From positions 62,001 through 126,000 of the forward strand of contig NZ_BBWV01000003.1 of the NCBI RefSeq assembly GCF_000974785.1: a DNA stretch of 64,000 bases. The letters are read 5' to 3'. This stretch comes from Flavihumibacter petaseus NBRC 106054 (GTDB lineage: Bacteria > Bacteroidota > Bacteroidia > Chitinophagales > Chitinophagaceae). Positions 44,554 through 53,078 of this stretch are shown here, piece after piece. Within the stretch, counting starts at the first letter, position 1, and every line of letters begins with the position of its first letter. The notes beneath the pieces were generated by a model. The model ran no database searches. It was not told the origin of the DNA and saw nothing but the letters and a program-made list of their open reading frames with translations. Made by a program: the position numbers and the translations under genes.

Positions 44554-47202
44554 TTATTCCAGTATAAAACTTATGGGTGCATATGCACTGATCGCACAAC
44601 TGAATTTCTCATTGATAATCTTCACTGAACTACCGCTTACTTCACCACGAAGGTTTACCGGTGTGGCTTTGCTAAACTGCTGACCGGGAAGGGTGATGGC
44701 GATCTTTCCTGAAACACCCGCCTGCTCCCAAAGCCTTAATAGGGTACCTTCATTTCCATCCGGATCTTCACCATAGGCAGTAACCAGGATTCCTTTCCGT
44801 GAAAGGGAAATGCCGCTATTGGTTGCCGGAAGTTTTCCGGGGGCACCATCCGCCACACCAGTTAATAAAGGAAGACGGGTTTCCCATCCATATTGAACCA
44901 GGTTCAAAACAGTTGATGCCTGTTGCGGAACCTGCCACAGCCGCACCTTCTCGCTCCAGGAACCACCCTGCCATAACGCGAAGTTGGTATTCCACATATT
45001 GTTGTACAGGTTCACAAATACCGCCGGTGTAGTGGGCACATAACTGGTATCGAAATGCCATAAGCCGGGTTTGCCAAGACTTACCAGGGGCGCATCCGGC
45101 GAACACAATGCCATGCCTGGCTGACCTGCCTGCGTTACCGCTACGCCCGTATTCACCGCCATCAAATACCGGTTCGTTCCATTGATAATGTCTTTGGCGG
45201 GAGTCACCGGTCCGCCCAGGCGACTCACGGTAAACAATGGTTGTGCTGCTTTAAACGGAAAGCACAACCATCCGCCTTCCGGCTGTTTATCGGGTGTTTT
45301 CCTGTCTACCGTCCACTCCACATCAATATAGGGTGCATAACGGGGAAAGGTAAATACCAGCGTATAGCCTTTTGCAAAGCCTTCAGCAGATACCGCTGTC
45401 AGCGTAGCAATATCGGCCACGGCAGTATGTGCTACCCGGATCTTCCAGGCACTGGGAGTAAACGCTCGATAAGGGACTTTCGTGGCAGGTGGCATACCGG
45501 GTTTTCCCAGGTCATTTAGTCCCCAGCCATCTTTAATGCGACTGTAAACGTTAAACCACTGGTCCACTTCATTGGCACTGAAACGCTCGTGCAGGAACTG
45601 TCCCAATGCATATTTAGCCGATTGATCAACAAGTTCACGACCCGTTGATTTTTCTTTCAGGGAAGCAATGCCGCCCCGGGTCAGGTCAAGTCTCACGTTG
45701 AAATATGGGGTACTGAAAACCGGTTGTTCATCACTGCTGCCGGTGCCCAGCGCCAATTCTTCAAAGGAGAAAGTACTGTAGCCCGAAGGCGCTACGTCCT
45801 TCACATAAAAGAACTTTCCTTTTTCCCAGGGATTTTCAATCATTCCGGATCGTTTCCAGGGCAGGGGATTGTACACGACCACGCGCTTCCCGTCTTTGTT
45901 GACGGAAGCAGCCAGCAGGTTAAGATCGGTTTCCAAAGGGTGTTTAACATTATCGCGGGTGTTCCGGATATACTGGCGTTTGTCCTCATAGGAACGCAGC
46001 CATTTTCGTTTACTGCCGGTAGATGGATGCTGCGCATCACTGTTTGTCAGTGCCGCATAGTTGCCGTTTTCAGGAAGCGGTTCGGCTTCTGCTTCAGCCA
46101 TCCATTTTATCCAGTCATCGCCATAGCTATACCGGGGACCGTATTCGGCATTCATGCCCCAGGTATGTTCGGCGTACAACAAGCTCTGCTCGTAGGCTTT
46201 AGCCAGCAAGGGTGCAACGGACGCCACCGGTGCTCCCCAGGCGCTCATCTGGGTATTCAGTTGGTCCAATGCTGATTCCAGCGGACGGATCTGTCTCGCC
46301 AGTTTGGTTTCCTGCGGATTGCTTTGCAGTCCGTGGATCCAGGTGTCCGGGCAATCGCCCTTGATAACGGGCAGATCAGGCCGCTCAGCGAGGACGGCTT
46401 TGGCAAAGTCATCCAGTGTTCCGAAATGGACCCTGACTCCCGGCAATTCTTTTGCAGCGTAAGCCAGCAGCTGGTCGATTTCCTGGGCAGTGGGAGGGCC
46501 GTGGTTGTCGCCCGTCATCTGCATGGCCAGGTAGTTTTTACAGGGCCATCCGGGGGTTGGCTTGATCTCAGAACCGTATAACGCGGTGTAATTGCACAAA
46601 ACCCTTGAACCATCGGGACCTTCCCACCAGAAGAGTTCCGGAACCCTGGGGTATTGGCTGGCGGGGTTACAACCTAGCTGCAGAAACTTAATCCCTGCAT
46701 GTTGCAGCAGTGTGGGCAGGAACCAGGAGTGGCTGGGCACATCGGTCATTTTCGCACTGATGGGCAAGGGCAATCCGTACTTCCTGGCAATGGAAGAAGA
46801 GAAACCCAGTCCGCGAACGAGGTCCTCGTAATCCAGTGATTCCGTATGCGTGGTAAAGGGGAGTGCATGCACTACCAGGGTGCCGTTCCGGATCGCCTTT
46901 TCAATCCTGGCCTTGCGTTCCGGCGTTTGCAGGGGTCCCAGGATCTGGGCTTCCAATGGCCAGCCAGAGACGGTCCAGGCAAATCGTTTTTCTTTGGGAG
47001 CGTTTTCGTTGCTTTCAATGACCCGCAGGGCATTGTCCATCATTTCCTCCCGGTAACGTTTAAATACATTTTCGGGCAGATCCGTAAAGCCCAGGTCAAA
47101 ATGTGTTTTAAACACCACCCAGATATCGGTAACCTGCGCGGTCAAACAGGATGCAATGCAAATTCCTACCAGGACCAGGAACCAGACCTTCCTTTTCACC
47201 AT
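44554..47202 (-). CDS. GH38-like secreted glycosidase (DUF5054 type)
   Basis: The 882-residue product starts at the ATG at 47202 with a signal peptide (VWFLVLVGICIASCLTAQ). The N-terminal catalytic part has VVFKTHFDLGFTDLP, in which the His-x-Asp pair corresponds to the zinc ligands of GH38 alpha-mannosidases. FPRYAPYIDVEWTVD and a C-terminal beta-sandwich follow. DUF5054 proteins are distant relatives of GH38, and their substrate is mostly unproven. The first 33 in-frame codons upstream are rejected because they lack a signal peptide. It lies about 175 bases upstream of the arylsulfatase on the same strand. Confidence 0.75.
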   Translation of the reverse strand: MVKRKVWFLVLVGICIASCLTAQVTDIWVVFKTHFDLGFTDLPENVFKRYREEMMDNALRVIESNENAPKEKRFAWTVSGWPLEAQILGPLQTPERKARIEKAIRNGTLVVHALPFTTHTESLDYEDLVRGLGFSSSIARKYGLPLPISAKMTDVPSHSWFLPTLLQHAGIKFLQLGCNPASQYPRVPELFWWEGPDGSRVLCNYTALYGSEIKPTPGWPCKNYLAMQMTGDNHGPPTAQEIDQLLAYAAKELPGVRVHFGTLDDFAKAVLAERPDLPVIKGDCPDTWIHGLQSNPQETKLARQIRPLESALDQLNTQMSAWGAPVASVAPLLAKAYEQSLLYAEHTWGMNAEYGPRYSYGDDWIKWMAEAEAEPLPENGNYAALTNSDAQHPSTGSKRKWLRSYEDKRQYIRNTRDNVKHPLETDLNLLAASVNKDGKRVVVYNPLPWKRSGMIENPWEKGKFFYVKDVAPSGYSTFSFEELALGTGSSDEQPVFSTPYFNVRLDLTRGGIASLKEKSTGRELVDQSAKYALGQFLHERFSANEVDQWFNVYSRIKDGWGLNDLGKPGMPPATKVPYRAFTPSAWKIRVAHTAVADIATLTAVSAEGFAKGYTLVFTFPRYAPYIDVEWTVDRKTPDKQPEGGWLCFPFKAAQPLFTVSRLGGPVTPAKDIINGTNRYLMAVNTGVAVTQAGQPGMALCSPDAPLVSLGKPGLWHFDTSYVPTTPAVFVNLYNNMWNTNFALWQGGSWSEKVRLWQVPQQASTVLNLVQYGWETRLPLLTGVADGAPGKLPATNSGISLSRKGILVTAYGEDPDGNEGTLLRLWEQAGVSGKIAITLPGQQFSKATPVNLRGEVSGSSVKIINEKFSCAISAYAPISFILE

Positions 47203-47358
47203 ATGACTAATTAATCGTTGAAAATTGTCCGTATCGAATTTAACCGAAATCCGGGTTGCCCATTCACTGGTTAACCTATCCGTTAAAAATGAGTCAGACA
47301 AGCATAAGATTAAGGATATATCGGTATCGGCAGGATTGTCAGGAAGTTTACATTAGCT

Positions 47359-47545
47359 GTTTACAATCGTATAGATTTCTGAAACGCTGTCTGGTGGCTC
47401 ATTTCATTCAATGTTATGAATTCCTCGTTTTCAGAAAAGTAGCACCCTCCTTCGCTAAAGCTTCGGAGGGCAAAGCCCTTCATCGCTAAAGCTTCTACCT
47501 CCGCTAGCGCTACGGCAGACAAAGTCGGAGGGCAAAGCCCTCCTT
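47359..47545 (+). repeat. Dispersed intergenic repeat, copy C
   Basis: This stretch contains TTTACAATCGTATAGATTTC, CTGGTGGCTCATTTCA (47391-47406), two copies of CGCTAAAGCTTC and two of TCGGAGGGCAAAGCCCT (47463-47479 and 47525-47541). The last forms a perfect hairpin GGAGGGC-AAA-GCCCTCC at 47527-47543, about 33 bases past the stop of the minus-strand SDR gene, where it could end that transcript. The order of elements matches copy A at 25921-26086. The 373-base gap 47203-47575 holds no other feature that I can support. Confidence 0.7.
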
Positions 47546-47575
47546 CGGTTACAAGGGGCAAGGCAATGATGTGTC

Positions 47576-48313
47576 CTACCAGGGAATCTCTCCTGTCTCC
47601 GGGTTATTTTCCTCACTGAAATATTTCCCGGTGGGGCCGTCATTGCCGATCAGGGCATATTTCACGATCCGCTTTCCGGCATCTTCCACCGTTCCGGGGC
47701 CACGATGCCCATTGAAATCTGTTTTGGTATAGCCCGGGCAAACAGCATTTACTTTGAAATTGGTATGCTTCAATTCATAAGCCAAAACAACCGTATACAT
47801 ATTCAACGCTGATTTCGAAGAGAGATATACGGCGCCTTTGTAGTCGTAATATTTATAGTTGGGGTCGCTGTGCAGGGTAATGGAACCCTGGCTTGAACTT
47901 ACATTTACAATACGGGGTGCTGACGACTGCTGCAATAAATCAATAAAAGCCTGTGTGGTTCTGACCACGCCATAGACATTGATGTCATAAGCTGCCTTAA
48001 ACTGGTCAATCGTTGCCAGCAATGCCGATTGCGGGTAACCGCCAAAAACACCTGCATTGTTAATGAGGATGTCAAGCGCTTTTGTTTTCTCGCCAATTTC
48101 TTTACGGGCCTTAGCTATCGATTCATCGTCTGTAACATCCAGCTGAATGGCTTCTACTTGATGTAGTCCTTCTATTTTCAACTGATCAACGGCGGCAATG
48201 CCGTTTTGTAAATTTCGGGTGCCGAGATAAACATATATTCCTGCCTGGGCAAGTTGCCGGGCAACTTCAAAACCAATACTCTTGTTGGCACCTGTTACTA
48301 ACGCTGTCTTCAT
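47576..48313 (-). CDS. Short-chain dehydrogenase/reductase
   Basis: The 245-residue protein has TGANKSIGFEVARQLAQAG (7-25), the NNAGVFGGYP motif and the catalytic YLSSKSALN (Tyr-x3-Lys). It resembles carbonyl-reductase-like SDRs that act on small carbonyls. It is the gene downstream of an AraC regulator that starts at 49247 on the same strand (61-base gap), so the regulator may control it. A repeat-derived hairpin follows its stop. Confidence 0.9.
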   Translation of the reverse strand: MKTALVTGANKSIGFEVARQLAQAGIYVYLGTRNLQNGIAAVDQLKIEGLHQVEAIQLDVTDDESIAKARKEIGEKTKALDILINNAGVFGGYPQSALLATIDQFKAAYDINVYGVVRTTQAFIDLLQQSSAPRIVNVSSSQGSITLHSDPNYKYYDYKGAVYLSSKSALNMYTVVLAYELKHTNFKVNAVCPGYTKTDFNGHRGPGTVEDAGKRIVKYALIGNDGPTGKYFSEENNPETGEIPW

Positions 48314-48374
48314 TACTTTGAATTAATGAAGTAAAAGTAGCAGGCTGAAAAACAGGGGAGATGGACGATTCATC

Positions 48375-49247
48375 CTACTTGCCGGACAAATCCTGCCCGG
48401 GTAAAAAATCACTGGCACTTTTGCCGGTGCTCTTTTTAAACAGCCTTGAAAAGTAATCCGGGTCATTAAAGCCCAGTTCAAAGGCTAATTCTTTGATGGA
48501 AAGATTGGAATAACGGAGTTTTCGCTGCGCTTCTGCCATCAGGCGATTAATCAGGAAATCCTTTGGTGAGGTTCCTGAATATTCTTTTACGATGCGGTAT
48601 AAGCTGTTGGTAGATAAGGCTAATTTTTCTGCAATGGCAGGGATGGAGGGTTGTTCTGTCAGGTGCGTTTCCACCACCAGTTTGAACTCAATAAATTTCG
48701 ATAGATTGGCGTTTAAGCTATTGCCCGTTTCCCTGTTTTTGAAATAAGCGCTGTTCAGTTCAGACAGCAAAGTGTTCAGGTAAGCCAATATTATTTCAGT
48801 ATCGGTCTCAACTTTGTCCAGGTACAGCAGCTGGTTGAGTATTCCAAACACCTTAGTGATTCTCTCTTTTGCGGCTGGCTCAGGTGCCATGGTTTGTCCG
48901 TATAATGGGTTGGCTAAAAAGGGAAATTGTTGTGGCAATAGTGCCAGGATATTTTCATCAAACAGCAGCTTGAAATATTTAAGATCTCTTGATTTGGCAG
49001 GGGGAATAAAAAACTGATTGGGCATGGCAAAAAGCAAATGCCCGTCTGTAAGTGTAAAGTCCTGTTCGTCTATATTATAAGTTATTGAACCGCTTTCGAT
49101 CAATACAATAAAATAGGAAGATAATTTGCGCGGCTCCAGTAGTTTTTTCTGAAGTTCAGCAGAAAGATAGGGATTGGCGTCGGAGCGGATTTTAATTCCC
49201 AGCGCATCATATGGCAAGCCATCATATTTTTCTTTTTGCTCCTGCAT
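48375..49247 (-). CDS. AraC-family transcriptional regulator
   Basis: The 290-residue protein has an N-terminal effector region (about 25-130, with HLLFAMPNQFFIPPAKSRDL) and a C-terminal AraC domain with LALSTNSLYRIVKEYSGTSP (about 206-225) and LGFNDPDYFSRLFKKSTGKS (about 262-281). It precedes an SDR gene on the same strand. Its start is 30 bases from that of the divergent AraC-type gene at 49278, so the two share a very short promoter region. Confidence 0.9.
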   Translation of the reverse strand: MQEQKEKYDGLPYDALGIKIRSDANPYLSAELQKKLLEPRKLSSYFIVLIESGSITYNIDEQDFTLTDGHLLFAMPNQFFIPPAKSRDLKYFKLLFDENILALLPQQFPFLANPLYGQTMAPEPAAKERITKVFGILNQLLYLDKVETDTEIILAYLNTLLSELNSAYFKNRETGNSLNANLSKFIEFKLVVETHLTEQPSIPAIAEKLALSTNSLYRIVKEYSGTSPKDFLINRLMAEAQRKLRYSNLSIKELAFELGFNDPDYFSRLFKKSTGKSASDFLPGQDLSGK

Positions 49248-49277
49248 TGTATAAATATACGCAGCTTTGCAGCAACC

Positions 49278-50093
49278 ATGGTCACTGTTCAGACATATAT
49301 ACCAGCCAGCTTATCGCCAATAGTGAAATCATTCTGGTGTGTGCGGGTATCGGGTTTGCCCGATCCCGTTTATTCCGAAAACATTTTGCCCGATGGCCAC
49401 CATGAAATCATTTTCCACCTGTCCGCCAACAATGCCAAAAGGGGAGACAACGAGTCTGGCTGGGTCAATGAGCCAGTTTCATTTTTCGCCGGACAAACAC
49501 TTACCCGGTATGCCCTCGAACTGCAAAACGATGCCGTCTTATACGGCATAAGGTTCTACCCGCATACCCTGAATCTTTTGTTTGGCTTCCCGGCCGATCT
49601 CATCACGAACACCATACTGCCGCTGCAGGACATTGCCCCCGCACGGGGATTGGCAGATTGTATCTCGGAAAACCAGGAAGAAACTTTCCGAAACCTTGAA
49701 ACCGCCTTGCTGAAGCTTTGTAAAGGGGTAGATTTTTCCTCCCATAAGTCTCAATACATCCGTTATTCGGTAGGTGAGATCTTACGCCATAATGGAAAAG
49801 TGAAGATCGACCGTTTGGTAAAGGCAGCCGGGTTATCTCAAAAGCATTTCGACACCGTCTTCAATCAGTCAGTTGGCATTAATCCCAAGGCATTCAGCAA
49901 TATTATTCAGCTCAATTATTTTGTCCGGTACAGGAATCAGCATCCCGGCAAGTCACTGACGGAATGTTGTTACGAAGCAGAATTCTTTGACCAGTCACAC
50001 CTGGTGAAATTATTCCGGCGCGTGGCAGGTCAATCGCCTAAGGAATATTTCAGGGAAGACAATCCCATCAGTAATTGCTTTTCAGAACTGTAG
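49278..50093 (+). CDS. AraC-type helix-turn-helix regulator
   Basis: The 271-residue protein starts with a DUF6597-like N-terminal part (YIPASLSPIVKSFWCVRVSG and LPDGHHEIIFHLS, about 6-50) and ends with an AraC-type domain: LVKAAGLSQKHFDTVFNQSVGI (about 179-200) and AEFFDQSHLVKLFRRVAGQS (about 234-253). The start at 49278 (MVTVQTYIPA) is preferred over one 14 codons upstream, which would overlap the divergent AraC gene. The effector is unknown. Confidence 0.88.
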   Translation: MVTVQTYIPASLSPIVKSFWCVRVSGLPDPVYSENILPDGHHEIIFHLSANNAKRGDNESGWVNEPVSFFAGQTLTRYALELQNDAVLYGIRFYPHTLNLLFGFPADLITNTILPLQDIAPARGLADCISENQEETFRNLETALLKLCKGVDFSSHKSQYIRYSVGEILRHNGKVKIDRLVKAAGLSQKHFDTVFNQSVGINPKAFSNIIQLNYFVRYRNQHPGKSLTECCYEAEFFDQSHLVKLFRRVAGQSPKEYFREDNPISNCFSEL

Positions 50094-50153
50094 GAGTTCA
50101 TTTTTTTACAATTTTTTCGTTACGGGCCTGCCTAGCTTTACCGAAAATCATTC

Positions 50154-50849
50154 ATGAGATTCATCGTTTTCCTGCTGCTGCTCATTTCCGGCAATACACT
50201 CGCCCAGGGGAATGTGGCGCATTTTTCCTACTGGAAACCCAAACCGGCACAAGCATCGCATTTTGAGTCAGGCTACAAAAAGCACCTGCAATGGCACAGG
50301 GATCACCACGACAAATGGAGCTGGTATGGCTGGTACATCATCTCCGGAACCCGGGACGATGTTTTTGTAGATGCGACGTTCAACCATTCCTGGAGCGACT
50401 TTGATCATCCGGTGTCACCTGCCGAAGACGGCGCCGACAATACCCTTAATACCTACCCCTATGCAGACTTTATGGGTGGCTATAAGCTCGTCAACCTCCC
50501 TGCCCTCAGTTTTGCCGACAGCACCGGCCTGCGGTCAAAATTTCTTCGGATGATCAACCTAACGGTGCACGACATAGTCGATGGAAAAAAAGTAGTGGAG
50601 CAGCTAAAGTCCCGCTGCCAGTCCGCCGGGATAAAAACCTTTCTGACCTTCAAAATGGTGGACGGCGGCAACCTGAGCCAGCTGCTGCTGTTCATAGGGT
50701 TCAACAGTTTCGGTGAGGCCGGCCGGCTGGAAAACCTGCAGGACGATCTTTCGGCCATACAGCATGCGTTGCAGCTCAACGTCATCACCTCCATCACCGC
50801 CGAGACATTGGCCTTCCGGGCCGATATGAGTTTACTGCAAAAGCAGTAG
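50154..50849 (+). CDS. Secreted protein of unknown function
   Basis: The 231-residue protein has a signal peptide (MRFIVFLLLLISGNTLAQ) and a mature domain with several His and Trp residues early on (HLQWHRDHHDKWSWYGWYII, about 44-63). This could be a metal or ligand site; that is only a composition-based impression. The C-terminal half is helical. No family was recognised. It stands 60 bases downstream of the AraC-type gene and may be in its transcript. Confidence 0.6.
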   Translation: MRFIVFLLLLISGNTLAQGNVAHFSYWKPKPAQASHFESGYKKHLQWHRDHHDKWSWYGWYIISGTRDDVFVDATFNHSWSDFDHPVSPAEDGADNTLNTYPYADFMGGYKLVNLPALSFADSTGLRSKFLRMINLTVHDIVDGKKVVEQLKSRCQSAGIKTFLTFKMVDGGNLSQLLLFIGFNSFGEAGRLENLQDDLSAIQHALQLNVITSITAETLAFRADMSLLQKQ

Positions 50850-50963
50850 TTGGAAGAAACGCAAATGAGTAATAGTCATCATGACAGTAGTTGAAGATTA
50901 TATCAACACAAAAATTATACGTAATTCCGTTTGGATTATTTAATGGCAGATCATTAGATTTGG

Positions 50964-51458
50964 ATGATGATGCTTGCTGATATTCTGAACAGTCTGTACC
51001 TGTTCTCCGACAAGGTTATGTTCCTGAATCCGCCTGCCAGGGAACACGCTATAAACTTCTTCCAGGAGAAATACTCCTTGCAGTTGCCTGACGAGTATGT
51101 TGAATTTATCAAATATCATAATGGATTTGCCCTGATGGGCGACAGCTTGTATGGGGTAGGGCAGGAGCATGGTCAAAAGTCAATGGACCGGCTTTACCAT
51201 GTCCAACACCAGGAAGTCCTGAACCCCATGTTCCCGAACCTGGTGCCATTTTCACCCGACGGCTACGGTAACCATTACTGTTTTGACCTAAACACCCTGG
51301 AGGACGGAAGCTGCAAAATAGTGTTCTGGCAACATGATGTTGACTACACTCACGAAGCCCCCGAAGTCACCAACGATTCATTTTACAGCTGGATCCAGGA
51401 AGTGATCATCGACTGGACATTTGAAAACTACGGCTTCGATGGTCGCAAGAGGGGATAG
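50964..51458 (+). CDS. SMI1/KNR4 (SUKH) family protein
   Basis: The 164-residue protein shows the SUKH layout: LPDEYVEFIKYHNGFALMGD (about 41-60), LVPFSPDGYGNHYCFDLNTL (about 92-111) and IVFWQHDVDYTHEAPEVTNDSF (about 118-139). SUKH proteins often serve as immunity proteins for polymorphic toxins, but solitary ones occur, and no toxin gene is visible next to it. It has no signal peptide. Confidence 0.8.
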   Translation: MMMLADILNSLYLFSDKVMFLNPPAREHAINFFQEKYSLQLPDEYVEFIKYHNGFALMGDSLYGVGQEHGQKSMDRLYHVQHQEVLNPMFPNLVPFSPDGYGNHYCFDLNTLEDGSCKIVFWQHDVDYTHEAPEVTNDSFYSWIQEVIIDWTFENYGFDGRKRG

Positions 51459-51595
51459 CACACAAAATGGGATTTTTACCAGGCACCGGAGACTACTATC
51501 GGAGCCTGATAATATCAAATACTGACTGGCTTTTCTCCAAAAGTATTTTTGAGGAATTCAAAAGTTACCTGTTGAGGGGTAATAGACCTCTTGTT

Positions 51596-52813
51596 TCACC
51601 GTGCCTCCAGAACACGGTCCCGCGCTAAAAAGCAAGCCCCCACCACACCGGCATTTTCATTTAACTGGGAAAGCTTGATCTGCGTGTCTGTATTGACCAG
51701 GTTCAAGGAATACTTGTTGATGGCACTTTTTATGGGTAACAGGATGTACTCCGATGTTTCTGCCAGTGCCCCTCCCAAAACGATCAGCTCCGGGTTATAG
51801 AGATTAATGAGGGTGGCGATCCCTTTGCCGAGTTTTTCCCCTATTTCTGCGATCAGGTCAATTGCCAATACATCATCATCTTTCACCGCCTGGATGATGT
51901 GCGACAGCTTGATATCCTCAGGCGCCATGTCTTTCGTGATAATGCTGGCATAGCCACTTTTAATTTTTTCGCGGAACAAATGCGTTAAAGCTCTTCCGGA
52001 AGCTTCGGTTTCCAGGCAACCCTTCTTGCCACACTGGCAAATGATTTCATTGTCAAAAAAGGGTATATGACCAAACTCCCCGGCAAACCCTGATTTGCCA
52101 TAATAAAGCTGCCCGTTAATAATGATCCCCATCCCGATCCCATAATCAAGATTGAGAAACAACACATTCTTCTCATTTTTCGCCGCGCCGGCAATGTATT
52201 CTCCATACGCCATTGCCCGGGAGTCATTTTCAATAAATGTCTTGATGCCGGTGGCTTGTTCCAGGTAAACACTTAACGGATCCTCATTAAAATGGAAAAA
52301 ACTATAGCTGTACCCGGTAGTGGAGTTGATCCGCCCCGACAGGTTTAGTCCCATCGCCACAATCTTATCGCCCGGGATCGCACTGTTGGCAATAAAAGTC
52401 TTGATAATGTTGCACAATTCGTCCAGCGAATGCCTCTCATTCGTCAGGGTATAAGGGATATGCTTGGAAGTTGAAGCCAGGTTTTTGCACAGGTCTATCA
52501 GTCCGATATTAATATGGGAGTGTTTGATATCTACCCCCAGGAAAAAGCCGGAATCTGCTACAAGGCCATAGACACTTGGCTTACGCCCGCTCGCCACGGT
52601 CGATTTTCCATAATCGCTAACGATGCTGTCAGCAATCAGCTCGTTTACCAACGCCGTTATTTTAGGAACACTGATCACCAGTTTCTTGCTCAGATCCGGA
52701 ATCGTCACATTCCCGGAAAGGGACAGAATGCTGATGATTTCCTTCTTTATGGAGTTGTTTTTCAACGCAATACCCGGCTTGCTTTCGCTTTCCAGATCAT
52801 CCCAGAATATCAT
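51596..52813 (-). CDS. ROK-family transcriptional regulator
   Basis: The 405-residue protein has an N-terminal winged helix-turn-helix (NVTIPDLSKKLVISVPKITA, about 33-52) and a sugar-kinase-like ROK domain. The zinc site is CQCGKKGCLE, and GLNLSGRINSTTG and LGGALAETSEYILLP are also present. Such NagC/XylR-type regulators respond to sugars or amino sugars. The ATG at 52813 was chosen over a TTG eight codons upstream. It is divergent from the MFS gene that begins a polysaccharide-type locus, so it is the obvious local repressor or activator. Confidence 0.9.
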   Translation of the reverse strand: MIFWDDLESESKPGIALKNNSIKKEIISILSLSGNVTIPDLSKKLVISVPKITALVNELIADSIVSDYGKSTVASGRKPSVYGLVADSGFFLGVDIKHSHINIGLIDLCKNLASTSKHIPYTLTNERHSLDELCNIIKTFIANSAIPGDKIVAMGLNLSGRINSTTGYSYSFFHFNEDPLSVYLEQATGIKTFIENDSRAMAYGEYIAGAAKNEKNVLFLNLDYGIGMGIIINGQLYYGKSGFAGEFGHIPFFDNEIICQCGKKGCLETEASGRALTHLFREKIKSGYASIITKDMAPEDIKLSHIIQAVKDDDVLAIDLIAEIGEKLGKGIATLINLYNPELIVLGGALAETSEYILLPIKSAINKYSLNLVNTDTQIKLSQLNENAGVVGACFLARDRVLEAR

Positions 52814-53078
52814 AAATACCAAAATTGAATCCGTCAAATTAAAACCATTTTGGAATAGTATGCAAGATTAAAGCAGATAAATAATATTTAAGGACGGTCA
52901 AATACCTATAAATAATATTAAATGGAGATTAATTAATAAAATATTTTAGTAAAAGGCTGTTAATATGAGAATTTGTTATTTAATTTGGTGGATAAGCCTG
53001 TTTGCTCATATAATTAATTAAGATCACCGGTTGGTTGGAGGTCTTTTTAATCCTGCGAGCAGAAACAAACCAGCAGCA
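52814..53078. promoter_or_regulatory. AT-rich divergent promoter region
   Basis: This gap between the divergent ROK regulator and the MFS gene is strongly AT-rich, in contrast to the neighbouring genes. It includes TTAATTAATAAAATATTTT (about 52929-52947) and ATATAATTAATTAAGATC further on. It should hold both promoters and the ROK binding site, but no clear operator palindrome or Bacteroidota promoter consensus was identified. Confidence 0.4.
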
